Shown here in pieces: positions 26,553 through 34,789 of a stretch of DNA of 37,594 bases (positions within the stretch are counted from its first letter, which is position 1; the number at the start of each line of letters is the position of its first letter). Origin of the DNA: JANLTP01 sp031363055 (GTDB lineage: Bacteria; Pseudomonadota; Gammaproteobacteria; Burkholderiales; Burkholderiaceae_E); contig JANLTP010000250.1 in assembly GCA_031363055.1 (NCBI GenBank), forward strand, positions 1-37,594. Reading direction: 5' to 3'. The translations under genes and the position numbers were made by a program. The notes under the pieces are model-generated. The model was not told the origin of the DNA, did not search any database, and saw only the letters and a list, made by a program, of their open reading frames with translations.

Positions 26553-27803
26553 TTAGCGACGCTTGACCTGCACCGGCAACTGGCTCATGCCCCGAAACAC
26601 CAGTGAGTTGATCCATGGCTGCGTCGCAGTCGTCGGCTCGATGCTGCGATAACGTTTGAGCAGCGCCGGAAACGCCACCTGACCTTCGGTTCGAGCCAAC
26701 GGAAATCCGAGGCAAATATGCAGACCGAATCCGAACGCGAGGTGGGCAACACCATTGCGCTCGAGGTCGAGCCGATCGGGATTCGCGTAGGCACGCGGAT
26801 CGCGGTTGGCGGCGTTCAGCATGATGAATACGCGCTGGCCGGGCTCGAGCTGTTTGCCCTGAACTTGGTAAGGCTCCTTGACCAGTCGCACCTGAGCGCC
26901 CGAAGGCCCGTCAAAACGCAGCAACTCCTCAACCGCTGCGCTCGCCAGGCCCGGATCGGCGCGCAGCTTGGCCATCTGGTCGGGAAACTGCAACAAGGCC
27001 AGCAAGCCATTGGCAATGTGATTGGTGGTCGTTTCATGCCCGGCGAACAAAAGCAGAATACACATTGCGATGGTTTCATCGTCACTCAACCGATCGTCAC
27101 CGTCGCGCAACTGCACGAGCTCGGTCAGCAAGTCAGGCCGTGGTGTGTGCTTGCGATCCTCGATCAGATGTCGAAAGTATTCAGCCATTTCATGCGTCGC
27201 CGCCTCGGCAGTATCGTACTTCTCGGCTGACACGCGCGAAGAACCCACGAACAAGGCCATGTCATCCGACAAGCGTTTCACTTTGGCCAGATCGGCGCGT
27301 TCAACACCGAGCATGGCCATGATGACCAGGCACGGCAACGGGCCCGCAAAATCGGTCACCGCATCAAAATGCTCGCGATCATCCAATTGATTCAACAGCC
27401 ATTCGGCAATGTCTTCGATCTGCCCCCGCATTGCCTGCATCGACCGGGCGTGGAATACCTTGCTGGCCAAACGACGCAAGCGCGTGTGATCGGGCGGATC
27501 CTTGAACACCATCCACAAGGACAAATAGCGAATGATGCTGGTGATGCGTTCAACCTCCGCGCCCGGAAGCGACGCAAAGAATGGCCGCAAACGGTCTGAA
27601 GACAATTGACCTCGGTCCAGGCAAACCGCTTTGACATCGTCGTAGCGGGTCAGCACCCAGCTCTTCAGGCGCGGGCTCCAATGGCAAGGATCTTCATTAC
27701 GCAGGCGCTCATAAATCGGGTACGGGTTGGCGAGATTTTCCGTGGCCTCGGGTTGCCAATCAAGCGGCTCGTCTTGAACGCCCTGCGTAACTTTTGTGCT
27801 CAT
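26553..27803 (-). CDS. Cytochrome P450
   Basis: A soluble bacterial P450 of about 416 residues. The I-helix oxygen-activation motif is AGHETTTN (about 257-264 counted from the upstream GTG), the ExxR is in VEELLRF (296-299), and the heme-cysteine loop is FGFGLHICLGFPLAR with the thiolate Cys near 367. The start is taken as the ATG at 27803 because GGTGG lies just upstream; an in-frame GTG at 27812 is the alternative. No ferredoxin or reductase gene is adjacent, so electrons must come from elsewhere. It precedes the IlvD/Edd gene, which suggests a hydroxylation then dehydration in one route. Confidence 0.95.
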   Translation of the reverse strand: MSTKVTQGVQDEPLDWQPEATENLANPYPIYERLRNEDPCHWSPRLKSWVLTRYDDVKAVCLDRGQLSSDRLRPFFASLPGAEVERITSIIRYLSLWMVFKDPPDHTRLRRLASKVFHARSMQAMRGQIEDIAEWLLNQLDDREHFDAVTDFAGPLPCLVIMAMLGVERADLAKVKRLSDDMALFVGSSRVSAEKYDTAEAATHEMAEYFRHLIEDRKHTPRPDLLTELVQLRDGDDRLSDDETIAMCILLLFAGHETTTNHIANGLLALLQFPDQMAKLRADPGLASAAVEELLRFDGPSGAQVRLVKEPYQVQGKQLEPGQRVFIMLNAANRDPRAYANPDRLDLERNGVAHLAFGFGLHICLGFPLARTEGQVAFPALLKRYRSIEPTTATQPWINSLVFRGMSQLPVQVKRR

Positions 27804-27940
27804 TTTTTCCACCGCTCAAAAGGGGTTGGTGCCCTACTACTTTGGCTGTATGTTGCCGCGAGCCTTCAGGTAATACTATCGAAAGAGCCAGCAAACTGAT
27901 TGCCTGATGCCCTTGCAACATTTCTCACAGTGAAGTCAAC

Positions 27941-28483
27941 ATGATCAATAACTGGATGCTCGAAACCCCGCCGCGCCTGGATCAACATAATCTATACAGC
28001 TTTCCGGAATCGCAATGGGCGTGCTGGGCAGCCTGCGCAGAAATGATTATCAAGTGGAAGAGCCGCAGCTCGTATTTTGCGCGCCCGCGTTTTGACCCGC
28101 CCAGCTTGGCCAAGACCGATGCCGGCATGGACGATCGCATCCGGTATTTTCTGTATCAGGAACGGTTTTTTGATTCCTGGGGATTCGAGGCGCAGGCACA
28201 GGCCTCACACGGCGCCCTGTCATTCAACCTCGTAGCCACCTTGCTCAAGGAGAAGGGACCACTGCTGTGCTACGGAAAGTATCTGGCCTCGGCCGATGCG
28301 CTGGAGGTCGGCGGCCTGGCGCACGCGATTGTCGTTTATGGATGCAGCAATCAGTTCGGCGGCATTCACTACATCGACCCTTGGGATTCAATGACCAAGA
28401 AAATCTCGCTGAACTCATTTGCGACCAAGCTGTCGCCCAATGCGGGAGCGATTCTGGCGAGAAAGCCGAATTACCGGAGTTAG
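27941..28483 (+). CDS. Papain/C39-like cysteine protease-type protein
   Basis: The 180-residue protein has the pattern of papain-like C39 domains: the oxyanion Gln and catalytic Cys in SQWACWAACAEM (Gln25, Cys28), the His in GLAHAIVVYGC (His128), and Asp146 in HYIDPWDS. No signal peptide or double-glycine target is visible, and no ABC exporter is attached, unlike bacteriocin-processing C39 domains. Relatives are often effector-like or toxin-processing enzymes. The gene converges with the HEXXH gene, leaving 45 bp between them. It could instead be a non-proteolytic transglutaminase-like enzyme. Confidence in the fold is good, in the function low. Confidence 0.72.
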   Translation: MINNWMLETPPRLDQHNLYSFPESQWACWAACAEMIIKWKSRSSYFARPRFDPPSLAKTDAGMDDRIRYFLYQERFFDSWGFEAQAQASHGALSFNLVATLLKEKGPLLCYGKYLASADALEVGGLAHAIVVYGCSNQFGGIHYIDPWDSMTKKISLNSFATKLSPNAGAILARKPNYRS

Positions 28484-28528
28484 TGTTCAACGACCACAGT
28501 TCAATGACCAAAGTTCCACAACTAACGC

Positions 28529-28981
28529 TTAGCGACCAAACGGTACCGCCGGGTTGGCGCTATCCTCGCAACGAATAAATCGGAACATGCCGCCGACACG
28601 GTATTCTTCACCGGATTCGCCCAGGTATCGGTCCTGGGCCCGATACGCTTGACCCTCGCTGGCCATTGTCGCCTGACAGCTCGCGAAAATCTCGGTGCCT
28701 TGCTGCGCGAATTGCAGTACATGCACGATCTCATGCAACACGAAACTCTGATCTTTTGGTTGCTTCATGTTCAGCGTATTCCGGTAGAGAATTCTCCGCT
28801 TGGCGGGCTCAAACAAGGCGATCAAGGTCTGGCAACTGCTCGGCTTGTCCGGGCAGATCTCCTTGGTGATCTGCTCGCCGCTCATGGCGATGATGGGCGG
28901 TAGATAATCGATCGTTACCGCCGGCAGTTCGGTGAAGCGAACGGCGGCAGCGAGTAGTTTGGCGACGAGAGTGGGATCCAT
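28529..28981 (-). CDS. Putative HEXXH zinc metallopeptidase-like protein
   Basis: The 150-residue protein contains the zinc motif HEIVH (residues 83-87, in SFVLHEIVHVLQF) and, about 20 residues later, SEGQAYRAQDRYL, where Glu109 is a likely third ligand. This layout occurs in small uncharacterised predicted peptidases of proteobacteria. An even spread of cysteines (43, 50, 102, 137) may form disulfides. No signal peptide is evident from the ATG at 28981, but another open frame overlaps the upstream region, so the true N-terminus may be longer or altered. It faces the cysteine-protease gene tail to tail. Confidence 0.6.
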   Translation of the reverse strand: MDPTLVAKLLAAAVRFTELPAVTIDYLPPIIAMSGEQITKEICPDKPSSCQTLIALFEPAKRRILYRNTLNMKQPKDQSFVLHEIVHVLQFAQQGTEIFASCQATMASEGQAYRAQDRYLGESGEEYRVGGMFRFIRCEDSANPAVPFGR

Positions 28982-29145
28982 TCGCCGAAGTTACCCGAAA
29001 TTCCGGGCAGATGCTTGAATGCGGCCATCCGACCTTGGTCATTCAAGGGTAATTCCGAACAAAAAACGATCGGGATTCCCATCGATCCCGGAACGATTGC
29101 GAGTTCACCCACGGCCGCGCGAACGGCACCCTCGCGAGTCCGTGC

Positions 29146-29175
29146 GAATATGCGCTCTTGGAATATGCGTTCTAG
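29146..29175. repeat. 15-bp tandem duplication
   Basis: GAATATGCGCTCTTG at 29146-29160 is followed directly by GAATATGCGTTCTAG at 29161-29175, 13 of 15 identical. It lies in a gene-poor stretch just before a decayed coding remnant. Confidence 0.7.
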
Positions 29176-29185
29176 ATTTCAGTGA

Positions 29186-29389
29186 TCGTATGCAAATTGG
29201 GCGGATGAACCAATACTGGCGCTCAACAGCAAGACACCGCGCCAGGCAATCCGGAGCACGGCCGGTCTGGAGCGGGTCAAGGGTTTACTGCGGAGCTACG
29301 AATCCGGCGAGAAAGCGCAGGCGACAGCACAGGGGCGCGCGGAAATTTCGTTTGATTTTCTGTGGCAATCGATTGGTGTATCGCGTTAA
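29186..29389 (+). pseudogene. C-terminal remnant resembling MbcA/ParS/Xre-antitoxin-like or SEC-C-type proteins
   Basis: After an in-frame TGA at 29183, 67 codons read as a coherent protein tail and stop at TAA 29387-29389. Telling pieces are ANWADEPILALNSKTPRQAI, then GLERVKGLLRSYESGE and, at the end, ISFDFLWQSIGVSR. This TPR-A, LLRxYExGE and FDFLW sequence is familiar from C-termini of ParS/MbcA-like and SEC-C-like proteins, in my memory of such families. No start codon or N-terminal domain remains, so I treat it as a fragment. The preceding DNA holds the 15-bp duplication. The SDR gene starts 24 bp after its stop. Confidence 0.5.
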
Positions 29390-29413
29390 ACAAGAAATGT
29401 AAAGAGCAACCCT

Positions 29414-30208
29414 ATGAAGATCGACTTGACAGGTAAAACCGCAATCGTTTCCGGCTCGACCGCCGGCATTGGATTAGCCATCGCAACCGGCCTGGCGGGC
29501 GCCGGCGCAACCGTCATCGTAAACGGTCGTACTCAGGCAGCGGTTGATCAAGCGACGTCCATCATTCGCACACTTCACCCGACTGCGAGCCTGCGCGGCG
29601 TCGCCGCCGATCTGGGCAATGCCGAGGGCTGCGCCCGACTGGTTGACGCCGAACCCGATTGCGACATCCTCGTCAACAATCTCGGTATTTATAGCCTGAA
29701 GGATTTCTTCGAGCTGCCCGACGACGAATGGACGCGATTTTTTGAGATCAACGTCATGTCAGGCGTGCGACTGTCGCGAGCCTATGCTCAGGCCATGGTC
29801 ACGCGAGGCTGGGGCCGAATCGTCTTCCTGTCCTCCGAGTCGGCGCAAAACATTCCGCCCGACATGATTCATTACGGCTTCTCGAAGACCGCCAATCTGT
29901 CGGTGTCGAGAGGACTGGCGAAACGCCTCGCGGGTACGGGCGTGACGGTCAACGCCGTGCTGCCCGGGCCAACCCTGACCGAAGGCTTGCGCAAACGGCT
30001 AGCCGCCGTCGCCGAGCAGAATGGCACGAGCGTCGAGGCGGCGGGTCAGGCCTTCGTCAAGACGCGGCGCTCGAGCTCCATCATCGGGCGCGTCGCGAGC
30101 GTCGAGGAAGTTGCGAACCTGGTGGTTTATGTTTGTTCGGTGCAGGCCAGTGCGACGACTGGGGCGGCGCTTCGGGTGGATGGAGGGATTGTGGATAGCC
30201 TGGTTTGA
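29414..30208 (+). CDS. SDR family NAD(P)-dependent oxidoreductase
   Basis: The 264-residue protein is a classical short-chain dehydrogenase. The cofactor motif is GSTAGIG (14-20), the structural NNLG is at 88-91, and the catalytic set is Ser140/141 with Tyr154 and Lys158 (HYGFSK). The C-terminal TGAALRVDGG is the normal family ending. It reduces or oxidises an alcohol/ketone; the substrate cannot be inferred. AAAGAG precedes the ATG. It stands alone between the ParS-like remnant and the BrnTA module. The region after its stop is rich in T but forms no clear hairpin. Confidence 0.92.
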   Translation: MKIDLTGKTAIVSGSTAGIGLAIATGLAGAGATVIVNGRTQAAVDQATSIIRTLHPTASLRGVAADLGNAEGCARLVDAEPDCDILVNNLGIYSLKDFFELPDDEWTRFFEINVMSGVRLSRAYAQAMVTRGWGRIVFLSSESAQNIPPDMIHYGFSKTANLSVSRGLAKRLAGTGVTVNAVLPGPTLTEGLRKRLAAVAEQNGTSVEAAGQAFVKTRRSSSIIGRVASVEEVANLVVYVCSVQASATTGAALRVDGGIVDSLV

Positions 30209-30291
30209 GGCGGCGGTTTTTTTCCTGCGCAGTTGCGAGATGCGTTGGACTCGCGAGAAAGCTGAGCATTAACCCGAACTGCCACCGAAAC

Positions 30292-30335
30292 GCATATACA
30301 ATTTGCTTGGAAAATAAGCAATATGCATCTACACT
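30292..30335 (+). promoter_or_regulatory. Candidate promoter and operator of brnTA
   Basis: An inverted repeat TTGCTT-N7-AAGCAA (30303-30308 and 30316-30321) is framed by GCATAT (30292) and ATATGC (30321-30326). Overlapping it, TTGGAA (30307-30312), 17 bp and TACACT (30330-30335) form a fair sigma-70 promoter. BrnA-type antitoxins repress their own operon by binding such dyads, so this is a sensible autoregulatory site. Confidence 0.45.
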
Positions 30336-30341
30336 ATAGGA

Positions 30342-30608
30342 CTGATCACCTGGGAAGAGTCGAAGCGGAAGTTAAACCTTCGACGACGCGGCATCGATTT
30401 TGCGTTGCTGGAATCGGTATTTGATTTTCCGATGATTACGGAAGAAGATGATCGGCTGGAGTACGGAGAACCAAGGCTCAAGAGCTTTGGAATGTACGAA
30501 GGCAGGGTCGTCGTCTTAGTGTGGACCGAGCGCCTCCCCGGCGCTCATATCACTTCATGCCGCTATGCAGAACGCCAAGAAGCCAAAGACTATTTTGCCA
30601 ACATTTAG
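30342..30608 (+). CDS. brnT: BrnT-family toxin
   Basis: The frame ITWEESKRKLNLRRRGIDFA (after an initiator), then GEPRLKSFGMYEGR and the closing VWTERLPGAHITSCRYA match BrnT, a RelE-fold ribonuclease toxin of about 90 residues. No ATG, GTG or TTG lies in frame between the upstream TAA and this conserved N-terminus. The best start is CTG at 30342, which would give MITWEESKR, the family's usual opening; TTG at 30405 would remove the first conserved block. An out-of-frame ATG at 30323 cannot serve. So the toxin either uses a rare CTG start or has lost its start codon. Its 3' end overlaps brnA by 44 bp. Confidence 0.75.
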   Translation: MITWEESKRKLNLRRRGIDFALLESVFDFPMITEEDDRLEYGEPRLKSFGMYEGRVVVLVWTERLPGAHITSCRYAERQEAKDYFANI

Positions 30609-30915
30609 TGCCAAGCAGATCGAGGCAGCAATTGCTGCTGCGCCTGCAAGCAGACGAAAGTCGAAGGACATGAGCGGAGCAATTATTACGCGCGGTGGCG
30701 GCGTCGCGGCCACGATCGCAGTGATCAGACGTGTTCGTGGAAAAAACAAAAATCCGACGAAAGAGCAGGTTGCAATACGCTTTGATCCGGCGGTTTTAGA
30801 AGCATTCAGGGCTGAGGGCGCGGGTTGGCAAACTCGAATAAATGCGGCGTTGAAGGAATGGTTGGCTCAGAAGCAAGCAAAGCGGTTGCCGTCGAGGGTG
30901 AAGGTGAATGGCTAA
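30565..30915 (+). CDS. brnA: BrnA-family antitoxin
   Basis: The 116-residue protein has the BrnA C-terminal ribbon-helix-helix: KEQVAIRFDPAVLEAFRAEG (66-85) then GWQTRINAALKEWL (87-100). The N-terminal part starts with the usual KPKTILPTF-like opening. It should bind and neutralise the BrnT toxin and repress the operon. The ATG at 30565 lies within the brnT 3' end, a common translational coupling. An insertion-like patch (GAIITRGGGVAATIAVIRRV) between the two parts is unusual in length. Confidence 0.85.
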   Translation: MQNAKKPKTILPTFSAKQIEAAIAAAPASRRKSKDMSGAIITRGGGVAATIAVIRRVRGKNKNPTKEQVAIRFDPAVLEAFRAEGAGWQTRINAALKEWLAQKQAKRLPSRVKVNG

Positions 30916-31215
30916 CTGGACAATTGCACATGGACAAAATTTGCTGGGTCCCGCGCAGGAGGTGCGCTGTTGCGCCAGTGCGCGAGCCCGCGAATTTCAC
31001 AGGTGAGCTGGGACGATAGCGATACTGGCGCTTGAAGCTAACCGGATTGGGTTACGAATCAACGTGGATTGTCAGCATATCCTTACCAGCCTAGACTAAG
31101 CGACAAAGCCGAGTCGCCGCTCTGCCCACCGACAAAATCTCAAGAAGGTTGATACCAACGGAAAATAATGAGAGTCACGGCGAATTTTTTGAATTTTTCT
31201 TGAAAAATCGAGCTA
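30916..31215. other. Non-coding stretch between brnA and the helicase
   Basis: This 300-bp stretch has no convincing gene. Its end (31180-31215) is rich in A and T with runs of T and A, likely carrying the helicase promoter. A CG-rich dyad near 30955-30985 is present but has no T-tract, so I do not call it a terminator. Confidence 0.4.
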
Positions 31216-34200
31216 ATGCTGCTTCCTGATGGCCTTTATGACCTCCTGCTGACTGAGGGAATTTCCCGATCACTTGCCTCAGTCAACGCGGCCCAATCAG
31301 ATGTGCATTCGCTCAAAGGTAACGCGTCGGAGTACCTGATCGACGTCATTACGCGTCAGCTTGCGTCCATTCTTGAGCAATTGTCTGGTGACGACGCCGA
31401 CAAACCCCAGCGTCAACTTGAATTGGCCAACGAGCTCCTCGTTGCACTTCGCCATCGTCTTAGCCCTATCAGCCAATTTGCTGGATCGTTCGAATCCGAC
31501 GAAAGCGTCGACCTAGTGGCTTCACCGCTGCGCTTGCTCAGAGCCATCAAGCGCGACAGCAAGTTCCCCATAGCCCCTGACTTGGGACTCGCGGCGCCTT
31601 GGCTATTTACCGCCGGTAAGGGCTCGCCATCGTTGTTGCAAGAAATTCGAAAGGAATTGGCGTCTAGTGACCAAGCTGACATTCTGGTCAGTTTCATAAC
31701 TGTTTCTGGCGTCCGCAAACTTCAGGACGTTTTGAATTCAGTTACGGCTACCGGCGCGCGAGGTCACACCTCAACTCGGCTACGCATTCTGACCACGACC
31801 TATACCGGCGCGACAGAGGCACGTGCTCTCGATCAGCTCGCACGACTTCCGGGTTGCGAAGTGCGCGTATCGCTGGATGGCCGGCGCACTCGTCTGCACG
31901 CAAAGGCCTGGATATTCCATCGAAAATCTGGGTTCGGTTCCGCATATATCGGCAGCGCAAATCTGTCTGGTGCAGCACTGACCGGTGGGCTTGAATGGAC
32001 CGTGAAGCTAACCCAACGTGCACAGGAGGCTTTGTTTTCCCGGGCCAACGCGCATTTTGAGACATTATGGGCAGACAGCGAGTTTCAACGCTACGACCCT
32101 GACAATGTCGACCATCAGAACGCGTTAAAAGCTGCGTTGGGCCGGGAGTCATTCGGCGGTGAATCCTCTGCCGCCATCAGCTTTTTCGACCTTCAGCCCA
32201 AAACTTATCAGCAGGATATGCTGGAGCAACTGTTCGCAGAACGCGCGCACGGACGTCGCCGAAATCTGTTGGTAGCGGCCACAGGCACCGGAAAGACTGT
32301 GGTCGCGGCCTTCGATTATCGCAATTCCTGTCGAGTTCTCGGTGGCCGGCCTCGCTTACTGTTCGTTGCACATCGGGAGGAAATCCTGAGGCAGGCACTG
32401 CGCACTTATCGCGAAGTTTTACGCGACCTCGAATTTGGCGACCTCCTGACGGGGAATCACAATCCGACCACTTGGGACCATGTGTTTGCGACCATCGACA
32501 GCGTAACCAGTAGAGACCTGGTTGATACCGTCGGCGAAGCCCACTGGCATACCGTCGTTATCGATGAATGTCACCGACTGGCGGCAGATCGCTTTGATGG
32601 TTTCGCCAAGGCGATTCGTCCCAGCATTCTGCTGGGCCTGACCGCAACGCCTGAACGCAGCGACGGTCAGCCAATCTCGCAGTACTTTGATATGCGCCAT
32701 GATGGAAGCCCCGCGGTCGAGCTAAGGCTTTGGCATGCGCTCGACCTGCAGTTGCTCGCGCCGTTTGAGTATTACGCATGCGATGACACCACCGACTATT
32801 CGACTGTACCTTGGGACAGACCGGGAGAGCGCGTTGCGTTGGACAATCTCATTACAGGCAACGATGTTCGCGCCCGACTCGTGGTCAATGAATGGAAAAG
32901 ACTTGCGTCTGACCCACGACGTTCACGGGCGATTGTGTTTTGTGTGTCGGTCGCACACGCCGATTTCATGACCGAATGGTTTAATCGCGCTGGCCTACCG
33001 GCAGCTTGTGTGGTCGGGATAACAGCCACAGATGAACGGCGCCGGGCTCCACAACGCCTGTTAAGCGGCGAACTCTGCGCATTAGTCACCGTCGATCTCT
33101 ACAACGAAGGCATTGACTTGCCCATGGTCGATACGTTGTTACTGCTTCGTCCAACCCAAAGCCCCGTTCTGTTCCAGCAGCAAATTGGTCGCGGACTCCG
33201 CTTGGCACCCGGAAAGGAAAGCTGTCTCGTACTCGATTTTGTCGGGCAGCATCGAACCGAGTTTCGGTTCGATCGCCTGTTATCGAGTTTGACCGGGCAA
33301 TCTCGCCGGGAACTATTGGACAGTGTCGAAAACGGCTTTAGCAGTTTACCGCCCGGTTGTCATATCCATCTTCAACGACAGACTCGAGAACAGGTGCTGC
33401 GAGGCTTGCGCGCATTGACTACGCAAAACTGGCCTCGACTGCGGACGGAATTGCAGGCCTACGCGGCCCTTCGTGGCCGCGCTTCCGTTCGCTTGGCCGA
33501 CTTCTTACATGAACAGGCGCTTGAGCCTGAAGAGGTCTACCGCTCAGGTAGCGGCCAGGCACGCAGCGGCTGGACTTCACTGAAGCGCGACGCGGGGCTT
33601 ATAGTCGCAGAACCAGATCCAGAGGAAGACTACTTTAGCCGACGCTTTGCCGAACTGATGCATGTCGATGACCCCTGGCGTCTCGACGTGTTGTCCGCCG
33701 TTGGTGCAGGGCGGGGTCGAAGTGAGTCAACAGGGGTCGAGCACGCGTTGGGTGTGCAGATGTTGGCGTATCAAATCGATGGCATGCATGATCAGACGGG
33801 AGACCACAACGCGTTTGCCGTTCGCATCGAACGTAATCCTCTCATCGCTTCTGAATTAGTCGAACTGTCAGCCTTGCTTCAGACACGCAGCACACTGGCG
33901 CAGAACCCTGTTCCCGGCCTAGAAGAGACGCCGTTATGTTTGCACGCGAGCTACGGTATACGTGAGTTGCTTACCGCAGTTGGGTGGCTTACGGCCAGCC
34001 GACGCGTGCCGTTTCAAGCCGGCGTGCTACCTTTGAAAGAACGCAAGACCGAACTGCTTTTCGTGACGCTTGACAAGAGTGAAGGCTATCACGATCGAAT
34101 TTCTTATCATGACTACGCAATTAGCGCGGAACGATTTCACTGGCAGTCTCAAAACGCCGCCGGACCAGATACTACCAGCGGGCGGCGTTATCTTGAGAGC

Positions 34201-34383
34201 TCAAAAAATGGCTGGCAATTTCAACTTTTTGTGCGTCCGCGCAAAGGCGAGGCATACCGAGCGTGTGGACGAGTAACACTTGAATCGGCCGAAGGCAATC
34301 GGCCGATGAATATTGTCTGGCGGCTGTCGACGCCATTGCCGGCAAGATTGTTCAGGGAATTTAGCGTTCTACGGGGCGCTTGA
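31216..34383 (+). CDS. PLD nuclease - SF2 helicase - DUF3427 protein (defence-type)
   Basis: The 1055-residue protein joins several parts. Residues about 1-130 are an N-terminal helical region; about 150-290 a phospholipase-D-like nuclease with one HxK motif (His228, Lys230) and the GSAN block (246-249). About 325-690 is an SF2 helicase with Walker A ATGTGKT (355-361), DECH (450-453), LTATPER (475-481) and QQIGRGLR (655-662). About 700-1050 matches the DUF3427 type seen in helicases of this family. PLD nuclease plus SF2 helicase fusions are known in anti-phage systems and restriction-like systems, but this architecture is not one I can name with certainty. It sits alone beside a toxin-antitoxin module and decayed toxin-antitoxin genes. 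AT-rich DNA precedes the ATG, which has only a weak ribosome site. Confidence 0.9.
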   Translation: MLLPDGLYDLLLTEGISRSLASVNAAQSDVHSLKGNASEYLIDVITRQLASILEQLSGDDADKPQRQLELANELLVALRHRLSPISQFAGSFESDESVDLVASPLRLLRAIKRDSKFPIAPDLGLAAPWLFTAGKGSPSLLQEIRKELASSDQADILVSFITVSGVRKLQDVLNSVTATGARGHTSTRLRILTTTYTGATEARALDQLARLPGCEVRVSLDGRRTRLHAKAWIFHRKSGFGSAYIGSANLSGAALTGGLEWTVKLTQRAQEALFSRANAHFETLWADSEFQRYDPDNVDHQNALKAALGRESFGGESSAAISFFDLQPKTYQQDMLEQLFAERAHGRRRNLLVAATGTGKTVVAAFDYRNSCRVLGGRPRLLFVAHREEILRQALRTYREVLRDLEFGDLLTGNHNPTTWDHVFATIDSVTSRDLVDTVGEAHWHTVVIDECHRLAADRFDGFAKAIRPSILLGLTATPERSDGQPISQYFDMRHDGSPAVELRLWHALDLQLLAPFEYYACDDTTDYSTVPWDRPGERVALDNLITGNDVRARLVVNEWKRLASDPRRSRAIVFCVSVAHADFMTEWFNRAGLPAACVVGITATDERRRAPQRLLSGELCALVTVDLYNEGIDLPMVDTLLLLRPTQSPVLFQQQIGRGLRLAPGKESCLVLDFVGQHRTEFRFDRLLSSLTGQSRRELLDSVENGFSSLPPGCHIHLQRQTREQVLRGLRALTTQNWPRLRTELQAYAALRGRASVRLADFLHEQALEPEEVYRSGSGQARSGWTSLKRDAGLIVAEPDPEEDYFSRRFAELMHVDDPWRLDVLSAVGAGRGRSESTGVEHALGVQMLAYQIDGMHDQTGDHNAFAVRIERNPLIASELVELSALLQTRSTLAQNPVPGLEETPLCLHASYGIRELLTAVGWLTASRRVPFQAGVLPLKERKTELLFVTLDKSEGYHDRISYHDYAISAERFHWQSQNAAGPDTTSGRRYLESSKNGWQFQLFVRPRKGEAYRACGRVTLESAEGNRPMNIVWRLSTPLPARLFREFSVLRGA

Positions 34384-34428
34384 GATCAACAAATTTCTAG
34401 CAAACAGCTCAATCGTCCTAGACCCGGT

Positions 34429-34599
34429 TCAAGGTGCCTGTTCGGTGCAGGTAGGCACCATTTCACCCGCCCTCTCAAAGCCGGCCTGATCGGCGAACCA
34501 GGCGCTCAAAGTTGAGAGCGGTACTCGCGAGTAATGCGCCGCCTCGGCCAAAGTGTAGTTTGGCCGACCCGCTAAATCAATCCACACCCGAGTTGTCAT
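34429..34599 (-). pseudogene. Truncated HTH antitoxin (N-terminal part only)
   Basis: The 56-codon frame starts at ATG 34599, with GGGAG about 12 bases upstream. It opens like antitoxins of the DUF433/VapB45 kind: MTTRVWIDLAGRPNYTL then AEAAHYSRVPLSTLSAWFAD, a helix-turn-helix. After about residue 37 the sequence leaves the family and stops at 56, so the DUF433 C-terminal domain is missing. It lies just beyond the end of the helicase gene, on the opposite strand. Confidence 0.55.
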
Positions 34600-34651
34600 G
34601 CTGAACGATGCTCCCTTTGAGTCCGGTAGTTCAGCGGCAACATCGTCAGTT

Positions 34652-34665
34652 CGCCAATTTTGGCG
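34652..34665. promoter_or_regulatory. Inverted repeat upstream of the truncated antitoxin
   Basis: CGCCAA-TT-TTGGCG is a near-perfect 14-bp dyad, 53 bp upstream of the antitoxin ATG. It could be its old operator. Confidence 0.35.
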
Positions 34666-34789
34666 GGTATGACTTCTCAAGTGCACATCTTGCGATCGTT
34701 TTCGTCAGGGCTGAAACATATATTGTTTTGTCCTGTCCTTGACTCAACTTGCTTCGGTGGCGTTCTCCAGCAATTCGGCGACCGGTCGG

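Noticed and set aside
30955..30990. CG-rich dyad after brnA as a terminator
   Set aside because: The stem has no following T-run, and pairing is patchy.
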